Part shown: positions 1 through 6,777 of the stretch, piece by piece | Numbering within the stretch: position 1 is the stretch's first letter | Layout: each line of letters opens with the position of its first letter | DNA from: Legionellaceae bacterium | GTDB lineage: Bacteria > Pseudomonadota > Gammaproteobacteria > Legionellales > Legionellaceae | NCBI GenBank assembly: GCA_947505025.1 | Contig: CANNIJ010000026.1 | Coordinates: 1 to 16,826, forward strand | DNA: 16,826 nucleotides | Reading direction: 5' to 3' | Position numbers and translations under genes: made by a program | The notes under the pieces: model-generated | Database searches by the model: none | What the model saw: the letters and a program-made list of their open reading frames with translations, nothing else | What the model was told of the DNA's origin: nothing

Positions 1-406
1 ATAGGTTGCTTGCCAATGATTGCGTCCATGGTCATGTTTTTTTACCAAAGGTCCCGATGGCTTCATGTTAAAAGACTTATATTGCCAAAGCAATAGGCAG
101 ATTAATAATATGGTAACTCAGCACGTCATCCAGAATGAAGTGGTGAGATTAACAGCTATGATGAAAAAACGTGAATACCAGCATTGGAACGCTGGATTAC
201 GCCAATAAAATCCGGGCAAGTAGAACGCCAGTACACGATTTGTGTTCGTGTTGATAATTTGCCGTAAAGCCAATCTAGTGCTATATATTAGCATAACAAG
301 ATCAAACATCGAGCATTATGTCGTGTATGTTTTAAGTGCGAAATTAACTGTGCTCAAGGAACTTTTCAGCAGTATATAGTTAGCTGCTAATTACCGGAGA
401 AAATAA
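1..406. other. Region without a supported gene
   Basis: I see no convincing gene in this stretch. A short open frame on the plus strand (20-208) lacks a ribosome binding site and resembles no family I know. Short frames open at the left edge stop by position 93 and could be the tail of a gene outside the window, but I cannot recognise one. The right part holds a possible promoter and the ribosome binding site of the small exported protein that starts at 407. Confidence 0.5.
259..287 (+). promoter_or_regulatory. Possible sigma70 promoter for the small exported protein
   Basis: TTGCCG at 259-264 and TATATA at 282-287 are 17 nt apart, and a TG at 279-280 gives an extended -10. Each hexamer matches the consensus at four of six positions. 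The predicted start of transcription near 294 would leave a leader of about 110 nt before the gene at 407. In AT-rich DNA such matches arise by chance, so this is tentative. Confidence 0.3.
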
Positions 407-670
407 ATGCAATACTTTGATAAAATCATATTTATTAGTATTAGTGCAGGGTTGCTGCTGCCTTTGAACGGCAGCGCTATAGAAATAAACAGTTTGACCC
501 AGCAATCAGGCACATCACAAAAGATACAGTTGGCATTACGGGCCACCACTGCCGCACCATCCCAACTAATTGATAAAACAGCTATACTGAATGCAAGACC
601 CCGTGCTGTACCCAAGAATCAATACAGCAAACTATATGAATCAACATACGGCACCTATTCTGCACAATAA
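407..670 (+). CDS. Small predicted exported protein, function unknown
   Basis: An 87-residue protein that I do not recognise. Residues 1-24 look like a Sec signal peptide: a short N-terminus with lysine at 6, a hydrophobic core from I7 to L20, and a small-residue end (N21 G22 S23 A24) where signal peptidase I could cut. This leaves a mature chain of about 63 residues in the periplasm or outside the cell. The mature part has no cysteine, is rich in Ser, Thr, Gln and Ala, and ends in a tyrosine-rich tail with four Tyr in the last 15 residues. The start is well supported by GGAGA at 396-400, six bases before ATG. It stands alone, with 113 nt to the next gene, which has its own promoter-like site. 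It is probably real because of the signal peptide and ribosome site, but it could be lineage specific. Confidence 0.6.
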   Translation: MQYFDKIIFISISAGLLLPLNGSAIEINSLTQQSGTSQKIQLALRATTAAPSQLIDKTAILNARPRAVPKNQYSKLYESTYGTYSAQ

Positions 671-722
671 AAACTGATGATCAACATACCAAACAGTCGT
701 ACATGTTTGCAAAAAAAACCAT

Positions 723-750
723 GATCTCATAGACTATAATCTCGGAGATC
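723..750 (+). promoter_or_regulatory. -10 element inside an inverted repeat, upstream of the response regulator
   Basis: A perfect TATAAT lies at 735-740. It is flanked by the arms GATCTC (723-728) and GAGATC (745-750), a six-base inverted repeat centred on the -10. A third partial arm, ATCTC at 739-743, makes a 5-1-5 dyad with GAGAT at 745-749. No good -35 is visible at the usual distance, since that stretch is an A run. This arrangement suits a promoter controlled by a bound regulator, but the regulator is unknown. Confidence 0.4.
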
Positions 751-767
751 CTGTAAAAAGGACTTGT

Positions 768-782
768 AGCTCAGGAGGAGCT
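768..782 (+). promoter_or_regulatory. Strong Shine-Dalgarno within a small hairpin
   Basis: AGGAGGAG at 773-780 is a near-perfect ribosome binding site for the ATG at 784 and fixes that start. The arms AGCTC (768-772) and GAGCT (778-782) can pair, placing AGGAG in the loop. The stem is only five base pairs, so any effect on translation is uncertain. Confidence 0.4.
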
Positions 783-783
783 T

Positions 784-1812
784 ATGACATGTGCCAGCAT
801 CCCAACGTGTTTTTTTCCAAGTACTGTATTGTTTGTTGCAAACCAGCAGGACGACTGGTTAAAGGAAATAGCCGTGGGCGATCCGCGTTTTACTGCTTAT
901 ATAGTTGATTCACCCGCTGCAGCAGTTGCGCATTTAAATCAGCAATGTAGTGATGCTGACCAATTAACAGGTCTTTGCACCGACCATAGTTTCGTGGCAC
1001 ATCAGGCACCAGGAGTGGTGGATCCTGCTAGTGAAACACTAGTCATGGTACATGCTGAGATGTATAATCCTTTGCGTTTTAACGAGGTTTCAGTATTAAT
1101 AGTGGATAGTACACTGTTAACCACTGATGTCTTTGATTTTTGCCGTTCATTAGACCATTATGCAATAAAAATAATGGTACTTATAACCACTGAACAACTA
1201 TCGTCTGCGGTCATTGCATTGGCGAGTGGTTGGATTGATGCGTATATCACACAGGATACTCATGATCTGCCGCACAGGCTCATTGAAAACATTTACCGGT
1301 TACAAGAAAAATATTTTCAGTGTATGTCAAAAATAGTGCTAAAATTACTCAAAATCCAACAGCCAGAATGTTTGAGTAATCCTGATTTTGTTAGATTTTT
1401 TCAAGATGTATGTGCTCAACACCTGATAGTTGAGTATTATTTGGTTGATATTTCTGGAGGTTTTTTGTTAATCAACGCCGCTGGAAAAGTTAGTTTGTTA
1501 TTGATTAAACGTCAGAGTGAATTGCCATTAATCACTGAATTTGCAGCTGCGCATGGTGCGAGTAATGCTGTTTTGGAATCGATTCGATCGGGTCAAAAGA
1601 TACCTGGCATCCTAGCCCAAGAACTTCGTGGCGCTGGTGATATTAATTGGTCGCATTTATTGGTCCCAGCAGAGCATAGATTTTTTAATGATGCATATGA
1701 GACTGCATATGTATCTGGACATTCATGGTATGATGCAAATTATAAAAAGTTATGCTCTTATCAACACTATTTAAATGAAATACATTCGGCGGATTGTTTG
1801 TTGACTCACTAA
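784..1812 (+). CDS. Orphan response-regulator-like protein with degenerate receiver domain
   Basis: A 342-residue cytoplasmic protein, probably a divergent two-component response regulator. The N-terminal part (about 14-170) reads like a CheY-type receiver. It opens with a VLFVAN strand where the usual acidic pair is replaced by Ala-Asn. A VLIVDS strand supplies a likely phospho-acceptor Asp at 108, a Thr follows near 135, and the usual conserved Lys near 156 is missing. An insert at roughly 55-100 separates the first strands. The C-terminal part (about 195-340) contains EYYLVDISGGFLLI at about 217-230. I associate that motif with a response regulator output region found in aquatic and host-associated gammaproteobacteria, with no DNA-binding helix-turn-helix. 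No histidine kinase is nearby. The start is set by AGGAGGAG at 773-780. The gene heads the dsbB-tgt run, with 12 nt to dsbB. Receiver identity is likely; partner and output are unknown, and loss of the acidic pair suggests altered or no phosphorylation. Confidence 0.6.
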   Translation: MTCASIPTCFFPSTVLFVANQQDDWLKEIAVGDPRFTAYIVDSPAAAVAHLNQQCSDADQLTGLCTDHSFVAHQAPGVVDPASETLVMVHAEMYNPLRFNEVSVLIVDSTLLTTDVFDFCRSLDHYAIKIMVLITTEQLSSAVIALASGWIDAYITQDTHDLPHRLIENIYRLQEKYFQCMSKIVLKLLKIQQPECLSNPDFVRFFQDVCAQHLIVEYYLVDISGGFLLINAAGKVSLLLIKRQSELPLITEFAAAHGASNAVLESIRSGQKIPGILAQELRGAGDINWSHLLVPAEHRFFNDAYETAYVSGHSWYDANYKKLCSYQHYLNEIHSADCLLTH

Positions 1813-1824
1813 GGATATTATTTG

Positions 1825-2340
1825 ATGTTAGTAAATAAAGTATTTCCTCACACTAAAATTGCCAGATCTATATATCTATTTTTGTTTTTGATCACAATAT
1901 CGGTGCTAGTTATATCTTTTTATACGGAATATTGTTTGGGAATAAAATCTTGCCCATTATGTTTTATGCAGCGTCTGTGTGCGGTTTTTTTTGCGGTTTT
2001 TTGTTTGGTTGGATGCGGCTTCCAGCGCTCTATACGTAGTATGTTGTTGATGCAAATGTTATTTGCTAGCGGTGGATTGTTTTTTGCTTTGCGTCAAGTA
2101 TGGTTGCAGTTACAACCCGTAGATATTGGCGGCATGTGTATGCCTGGATTGGATCAATTAATAGATTATATTTCCTGGAACACAGTAATTAAATCATTTT
2201 TTTGGGGCAGTACTGATTGTAGTGAAGTCGTATTGTCTTGGTTTGGATTGTCAATGCCGGTCTGGTCTAGTGCATACTTTGGCATTATGTTAGTTGGTTC
2301 GTCTGTAGTTTTATGGTTTTTTCGCCGAGGATTTAAGTGA
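1825..2340 (+). CDS. dsbB: Disulfide bond formation protein DsbB
   Basis: Inner membrane quinone reductase that reoxidises DsbA, so that periplasmic proteins can form disulfides. The 171-residue protein has the expected four membrane segments (about 14-33, 48-67, 73-91 and 146-166). The first periplasmic redox pair is CPLC at 43-46, followed by the family's FMQR. The second pair is C105 (in GGMCMPGLD) and C132 (in STDCSEV). The trailing GLSMPVW is also typical. I chose ATG 1825, nine bases after AAGGA (1811-1815), which overlaps the upstream stop codon; a TTG directly before it at 1822 would add one residue. The stop overlaps the start of tgt. No dsbA is in the window. Confidence 0.93.
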   Translation: MLVNKVFPHTKIARSIYLFLFLITISVLVISFYTEYCLGIKSCPLCFMQRLCAVFFAVFCLVGCGFQRSIRSMLLMQMLFASGGLFFALRQVWLQLQPVDIGGMCMPGLDQLIDYISWNTVIKSFFWGSTDCSEVVLSWFGLSMPVWSSAYFGIMLVGSSVVLWFFRRGFK

Positions 2341-3488
2341 GTCCTGCTGCTTTTTCCTGTGAAGTCTTACACACGGCACGTAATGGTAATGCACGCGTTA
2401 CACGTGTAACCACACCCCATGGAACATTTTTAACCCCGACATTTATGCCCGTAGGCACACGTGCTGGGGTCAATAATATGACTCCGGATGAATTACTCGC
2501 TGCCGGCACTCAGGTTATTTTAGGTGGAAACACCTATCATATGTTGTGCTCTCCAGGTATGGATGTAATTCAGCGAGCTGGCGGCATGCATCGCTTTATG
2601 GGTTGGGACGGCCCCATGCTTACTGACAGCGGCGGTTTTCAAGTTTTTAGCTTGGGCAAAGATGAATGTACAATTGACGATATCGGCGCACATTTTGCAT
2701 TAAAAGATGGGCGAGTAATTCATATGACGCCTGAAGTGTCTTTGCAAACACAAAAAAGTATTGGTGCGGATATGATCATGGCATTTGATCAATGTACGCC
2801 GGATAATTCAACACGCCAACAAGCTCAGGCGATTCTTGATCGCACACATCGATGGTTAGAGCAATCAGTTGCATATCATCAGCAGAATCCACTATCCCAC
2901 TATGGTTCACCCCAGGCTTTATTTGGTATAATTCAAGGCGGTATTTACCAGGACTTGCGTCAGGCCAGTGCTGAATTTATTGTTAGCATGAATACTGACG
3001 GCCTGGCGATTGGTGGTGAAACTGTGGGTTTTGATATGCCAGCCACGGTAGAAGTCATTCGCTGGGTGCGTGCGTATTTGCCTAAAAACAAGCCCCGTTA
3101 TACAATGGGGGTAGGAATGTCTCCACAAGATTTGCTGGATGTGGTGGCCGAAGGGATTGATATGTTCGATTGCGTTGCACCTACACGCAACGCACGGCAT
3201 GGAGCGTTATATTGTGGTACGGTTGTGCCGGATGGAGATTGGTTAAGATTTTCTAGCGAACACGCTAATGCAAGGATTCAAATTAAAAAAGCATGTTATG
3301 CAGCTGATCAATCGCCGGTAATGCCGGGGTGCACATGTTATACATGCATACATTACTCACGTGCGTATATGCATCAATTGTTTAAAGAGAAGTCAACGTT
3401 ATTCACAGCGCTGGCCAGCATTCATAATGTTCACGTGCTACACGATGTGTGTGGTAAGATGCGGCAGCTGATTATCGAACAAAACTGA
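2337..3488 (+). CDS. tgt: tRNA-guanine transglycosylase (queuine tRNA-ribosyltransferase)
   Basis: This enzyme swaps guanine 34 for preQ1 in tRNAs with GUN anticodons, a step of queuosine synthesis. At 383 residues it is of normal bacterial length, and the TIM-barrel landmarks are intact. TDSGGFQVFS at 96-105 carries the proton-handling Asp97. MAFDQC lies at 148-153, GGET at 226-229 and MGVG at 257-260. FDCVAPTRNARHG carries the nucleophile Asp278. The zinc site is complete: C332, C334, C337 and H363, with the family spacing. The GTG start at 2337 overlaps the dsbB stop and follows GAGGA at 2327-2331, so translation is probably coupled. In many gammaproteobacteria tgt is followed by yajC-secD-secF; here ppiB follows instead. 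No other queuosine gene is visible. Confidence 0.97.
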   Translation: MSPAAFSCEVLHTARNGNARVTRVTTPHGTFLTPTFMPVGTRAGVNNMTPDELLAAGTQVILGGNTYHMLCSPGMDVIQRAGGMHRFMGWDGPMLTDSGGFQVFSLGKDECTIDDIGAHFALKDGRVIHMTPEVSLQTQKSIGADMIMAFDQCTPDNSTRQQAQAILDRTHRWLEQSVAYHQQNPLSHYGSPQALFGIIQGGIYQDLRQASAEFIVSMNTDGLAIGGETVGFDMPATVEVIRWVRAYLPKNKPRYTMGVGMSPQDLLDVVAEGIDMFDCVAPTRNARHGALYCGTVVPDGDWLRFSSEHANARIQIKKACYAADQSPVMPGCTCYTCIHYSRAYMHQLFKEKSTLFTALASIHNVHVLHDVCGKMRQLIIEQN

Positions 3489-3500
3489 CAGGAGCAAAAT

Positions 3501-3995
3501 ATGATTGTAATCAAAACATCCAAAGGCGATGTGTGCGTACGGTTAGATCTAGAGCATGCCCCTAAAACTGTAGCCAATTTTTTGCATTATGTGCGAGATG
3601 GTTTTTACGACGAAACTTTGTTTCATCGTGTAATTCCTGGCTTCATGATTCAAGGTGGCGGGTTTACTGAAAGCATGGAAAGCAAAGCCGTTATTGCGGC
3701 CATTGAAAACGAAGCTAAAACGGCCAAACCTAATGTGCGTGGAACGCTAGCTATGGCAAGAACAAATAATCCACACTCTGCTACATCACAATTCTTTATT
3801 AATCTAGTCGATAATGCATTTTTGAATTATCGTGGAGATCATGCTGAAGGTCATGGTTATTGTGTGTTTGGTGAAGTAATCGATGGTATGGATGTAGTTG
3901 ACGCAATTGCTGGAGTTAAAACAGGGCAACGTAAAGAACATGGTGACGTGCCTCTAGAGGATGTGATGATTCATAGCATGAAAGAAGTAGATTGA
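3501..3995 (+). CDS. ppiB: Cytoplasmic cyclophilin-type peptidyl-prolyl isomerase
   Basis: Catalyses cis-trans isomerisation of X-Pro bonds and assists folding in the cytoplasm. The 164-residue protein is a single cyclophilin domain without a signal peptide, which favours PpiB over periplasmic PpiA. The active-site block FHRVIPGFMIQGG (41-53) gives catalytic Arg43 and Gln51. MAR (85-87) and SQFFINL (96-102) follow, and GYCVFGEVIDGMDVV (119-133) matches the E. coli PpiB C-terminal half closely. The start follows AGGAG at 3490-3494. The gene lies 12 nt after tgt, and its stop overlaps the TTG start of tsaC, so it sits inside the long operon. Confidence 0.95.
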   Translation: MIVIKTSKGDVCVRLDLEHAPKTVANFLHYVRDGFYDETLFHRVIPGFMIQGGGFTESMESKAVIAAIENEAKTAKPNVRGTLAMARTNNPHSATSQFFINLVDNAFLNYRGDHAEGHGYCVFGEVIDGMDVVDAIAGVKTGQRKEHGDVPLEDVMIHSMKEVD

Positions 3996-4540
3996 GAGTT
4001 TTACAAAGTATCTCTGAAGCTAGAACCTATCTGGATTCAGGGGGTATTTTAGCGTACCCGACCGAAGCCGTTTATGGTTTGGGTTGTGACCCATGGAATA
4101 CTTGTGCTCTCGAGAAACTCTTGGAGATCAAACATCGGCCATCTAGCAAAGGATTGATTGTCTTAATTGCAGAATGGTCGCAGTTATTCGACTTAATTGG
4201 TGATGTATCTACAAGTTGTTTGGATCGCGCGCGCAGCACATGGCCAGGACCAGTAACTTGGGTCTTTCCTAAATCAGCGAAAGTCCCGGCGTTATTAAGT
4301 GGTGATTACAACACGATCGCTGTGCGCATGCCGGCACATAAGTTAGCACATGAGTTATGTTTTGCCGGACCAGTGGTCTCAACTAGTGCAAACCGGACTG
4401 GAGCAACACCGGCCAGAAGCATTGAAGAATTACATACTCAATTCTCCGGTCAGCTGGAATTTGTTTTGGCAGGAGAGTTAGGTACTGCATCTGCGCCCAG
4501 CGCGATCTATGATGTGCAAACCGGCCTAAGGTTACGATAA
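3992..4540 (+). CDS. tsaC: Threonylcarbamoyl-AMP synthase (YrdC/Sua5 family)
   Basis: Makes threonylcarbamoyl-adenylate from threonine, bicarbonate and ATP, for the universal t6A37 modification of ANN-decoding tRNAs. The 182-residue protein is the short TsaC form without the extra C-terminal Sua5 domain. Typical blocks are AYPTEAVYGLGCD (21-33), KHRPSSKGLIVLI (47-59), WPGPVTWVFP (about 84-93) and VSTSANRTG (about 129-137). The start is taken as TTG 3992, which overlaps the ppiB stop (TTGA) and lies after AAAGAAG. No ATG exists early enough to keep the first strand. With tgt it makes two tRNA-modification genes in one run. Confidence 0.93.
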   Translation: MRVLQSISEARTYLDSGGILAYPTEAVYGLGCDPWNTCALEKLLEIKHRPSSKGLIVLIAEWSQLFDLIGDVSTSCLDRARSTWPGPVTWVFPKSAKVPALLSGDYNTIAVRMPAHKLAHELCFAGPVVSTSANRTGATPARSIEELHTQFSGQLEFVLAGELGTASAPSAIYDVQTGLRLR

Positions 4541-4554
4541 TAATTTGAGGTTTT

Positions 4555-5934
4555 ATGAGAGCAAAAAAACATGCTTTGAGCATTTTTGGCTTGACCATGC
4601 TCACTGTTGGTTCGGTAGATAGTTTACGTAACTTACCTGCCACAGCATTGTTTGGCAGTCAATTGGTTGCTTTCTTTCTATTGTCAGCCGTATTTTTTTT
4701 ATTTCCAGCAGCATTGGTTTCCGCTGAACTATCCTCTGGTTGGCCTCAGCAGGGCGGGATTTATGTTTGGGTGAAAGCTGCTTGGGGAAAAAAAGTTGGT
4801 TTTTTGGCTATATGGCTGCAATGGATTTCAAATGTTATCTGGTACCCCGCTATATTAACCTTTGTAGCTGGAAGTTTTGGTTACTTGATAAATCCACAGT
4901 TAGCAAATAATCCATACTTTTTATGGGGTGTGATTGTGGTGTGCTTTTGGGGCACAACTATGATTAATGTATTTGGCATGCATGCATCTGTGATATTAAG
5001 TAATATATGCGTTATCTTTGGCCTGCTGATTCCCATGATCTTATTACTCGGTTTGGGCGCTTGTTGGGCCTTAGGCCAACAACATTATCATGTCATCTTC
5101 AGCGCCAAAAGTTTACTTCCACACTGGCAAGATCGTAATCTTTGGGTAGCATTAACTGCTATTATGCTTTCATTTTGTGGGATTGAAATTGCCACTGTAC
5201 ATGCGAATGACGTAGAAAAACCACAGCATGCATTTCCTCGCTCATTAGCCTATTCGTCTTTGATTATTATCAGCACTTTAATTTTAGGTTCGTTGGTTAT
5301 TGCAATTATGATTCCGCAATCAGAAATCAATTTAGTGGCTGGTATTATGCAAACATTTGAGGTTTTGTGTAAAACATATCATATTACCTGGATGATGCCA
5401 GTGGTTTCAGTGATGTTGGTTCTGGGTGGTTTAGGTGGGGTGAGTAATTGGATCATTGCACCAACTAAAGGGTTGTTGATAGCTGCTCAAGATGGATATT
5501 TACCGGCGGTATTTCAGCGAATGAATAAGCATGGTGCTCCTGTTGTTATGTTATATACTCAGGCCGTTCTAGTTACTGTACTGTCTGGATTATACTTTTT
5601 TATGCCAAGTGTTAATGGGTCTTATTGGCTACTAACGGTTTTAGCGGCACAGTTATATATGGCTATGTATTTTTTGATGTTCTTGTCAGCCATCAAGTTA
5701 CGCTTGCATGAGCATTTGCAGCCGCGCTTGTTCTGTATCCCTGGAGGTTTTTTAACCTTATTAATCGTGTGTTTGATGGGGATATTTGGTGTTTCATTAA
5801 CTGTGGCAATTGGATTCATTCCACCAACAAATATTAATGTTGGCAGTACTCTTATGTATGAGTGCATGTTAGTTGTCGGGTTAATCCTGTTGTGTTTACC
5901 ACCTTTTCTGCTGCGTTGTGTGCATAAAAAATGA
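4555..5934 (+). CDS. APC-family amino acid antiporter, GadC-like
   Basis: A 459-residue inner membrane transporter with about 12 hydrophobic segments, of the glutamate/GABA antiporter branch of the amino acid-polyamine-organocation family. GGIYVWVKAAWG (67-78) and LAIWLQW (84-90) match the branch closely. CGIEIATVHANDVEKP (208-223) is the TM6-like region that contacts substrate in GadC. SNWIIAPTKGLL follows near 300-311. The chain ends just after the last membrane segment, at RCVHKK. It therefore lacks the C-terminal plug that closes E. coli GadC at neutral pH. No decarboxylase gene is nearby, so the exchanged amino acids cannot be named. The start follows TGAGG at 4546-4550, 14 nt after tsaC, and the end overlaps priC. 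Confidence 0.85.
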   Translation: MRAKKHALSIFGLTMLTVGSVDSLRNLPATALFGSQLVAFFLLSAVFFLFPAALVSAELSSGWPQQGGIYVWVKAAWGKKVGFLAIWLQWISNVIWYPAILTFVAGSFGYLINPQLANNPYFLWGVIVVCFWGTTMINVFGMHASVILSNICVIFGLLIPMILLLGLGACWALGQQHYHVIFSAKSLLPHWQDRNLWVALTAIMLSFCGIEIATVHANDVEKPQHAFPRSLAYSSLIIISTLILGSLVIAIMIPQSEINLVAGIMQTFEVLCKTYHITWMMPVVSVMLVLGGLGGVSNWIIAPTKGLLIAAQDGYLPAVFQRMNKHGAPVVMLYTQAVLVTVLSGLYFFMPSVNGSYWLLTVLAAQLYMAMYFLMFLSAIKLRLHEHLQPRLFCIPGGFLTLLIVCLMGIFGVSLTVAIGFIPPTNINVGSTLMYECMLVVGLILLCLPPFLLRCVHKK

Positions 5935-6467
5935 AACTTAGCACTGGCGGATTCGAAGATCTATGCGATCAAGTGTGTGCAAGATTACCCGAACTTGAAT
6001 GGCGTTTGAGTCAATTAGGCACAATATTGCATGCTGGTCTGTTGCCACGCGGTTTGTTTACACCGTCGTTAAATTTGGATGCGCAACATTGTATTGCTGA
6101 CATTAAACATGATGTGGTGGTGTTAGCACAGCAAAAACAACGCCAACGCGCGTATTATTTAGCTGATCGAATCCATCAGAAAATTGAAGTTTTAGTGAGA
6201 TTTTGTAATTTAAACCGGAATAAAATGCCTGCGGCTAATCGTACATCAGTCTTTACTTTGGATGCATTGAGCACACGACAACAATGGTTGTCTGGTATGC
6301 AAGCCAGAGTTTCGGCGCTTACTGAGCAACAAGCCGCGCTCAAAAATGCAGATCATATGCTGCGTGGCTCAACTGAATCCAGGTTGCGTTTAGATGCAGA
6401 GCTGGGCGATGTAACTCAAAAGCTTACTTTAGCTCAGGAGTCCCTGCTGCGCGCCGAATCAAGCTGA
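5931..6467 (+). CDS. priC: Primosomal replication protein N'' (PriC-like)
   Basis: PriC recognises stalled forks and helps load DnaB during replication restart, independently of PriA. This 178-residue protein is close to the length of E. coli PriC (175). It has the same layout: an N-terminal helical part around LFTPSLNLDAQHCIADI with YYLADRIHQKIEVLV (about 75-90), then a charged coiled-coil C-terminus (about 115-175) with RQQWLSGMQARVSAL and repeated Leu, Gln and Arg. PriC sequences diverge quickly, so the call rests on layout and short matches rather than on catalytic residues. It overlaps the antiporter stop (ATGA) and has no clear ribosome site of its own, so translation is probably coupled. 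Confidence 0.7.
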   Translation: MKLSTGGFEDLCDQVCARLPELEWRLSQLGTILHAGLLPRGLFTPSLNLDAQHCIADIKHDVVVLAQQKQRQRAYYLADRIHQKIEVLVRFCNLNRNKMPAANRTSVFTLDALSTRQQWLSGMQARVSALTEQQAALKNADHMLRGSTESRLRLDAELGDVTQKLTLAQESLLRAESS

Positions 6468-6483
6468 CCATTTCGTAATCAAC

Positions 6484-6512
6484 TTGAGGATTATTCTTGA
6501 TTATGGTATCCT
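6484..6512 (+). promoter_or_regulatory. Possible promoter of the feo operon
   Basis: TTGAGG (6484-6489) and TATCCT (6507-6512) are 17 nt apart, each matching four of six consensus bases, with feoA starting 37 nt downstream. The stretch is AT-rich with GATTAT-like pieces at 6489-6504, but I cannot see a convincing 19-bp Fur box. Iron control is expected for feo and is not shown by the sequence. Confidence 0.3.
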
Positions 6513-6549
6513 ATAAATTCATTAAAAGTCATTCTGCGGGGGCACATGT

Positions 6550-6777
6550 ATGAAAATTCATGATTTATCGCCGGGTGATCGAGTACGTTTAGTTGGTTAT
6601 GGGAAAACCCCGGCAGATTATCGACGTCGTCTGATGATGCTTGGGATCCGCTGTGGTGTTCTGGTGCATATTATTCGTTTTGCTCCATTAGGTTGTCCGG
6701 TGGAAATGGAATTAGATGGTTTATTATTCGCCGTAAGAAAGAATGAAGCTGCAGATTTGATCTGGGAGCGTGTATGA
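6550..6777 (+). CDS. feoA: Ferrous iron transport protein A
   Basis: A 75-residue cytoplasmic SH3-like protein that works with FeoB in Fe(II) uptake. The sequence follows the family from end to end: a hydrophobic strand LSPGDRVRLVGY near the start, RRRLMMLGIRCG (about 25-36), then a PLGCPVEMELDGLLFAVRKNEA block (about 46-67). Its stop overlaps the ATG of feoB (ATGA), the usual coupled arrangement. The ribosome site is weak, a G-rich stretch at 6537-6542, and the start is the only ATG that keeps the full domain. A possible promoter lies in the 82-nt gap after priC. Confidence 0.93.
   Translation: MKIHDLSPGDRVRLVGYGKTPADYRRRLMMLGIRCGVLVHIIRFAPLGCPVEMELDGLLFAVRKNEAADLIWERV

Noticed and set aside
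20..208. Plus-strand open frame of 62 codons near the left edge
   Set aside because: No ribosome binding site before the first or the later Met codon, no recognised family, and overlapped by an open frame on the other strand.
118..309. Minus-strand open frame of 63 codons
   Set aside because: Biased aromatic composition, no ribosome site and no family match; it looks like chance in AT-rich DNA.
691..719. CAAACA/TGTTTG hairpin with a following A run, considered as terminator of the small exported gene
   Set aside because: On the plus strand the stem is followed by A residues rather than T residues, and no minus-strand gene needs a terminator there.
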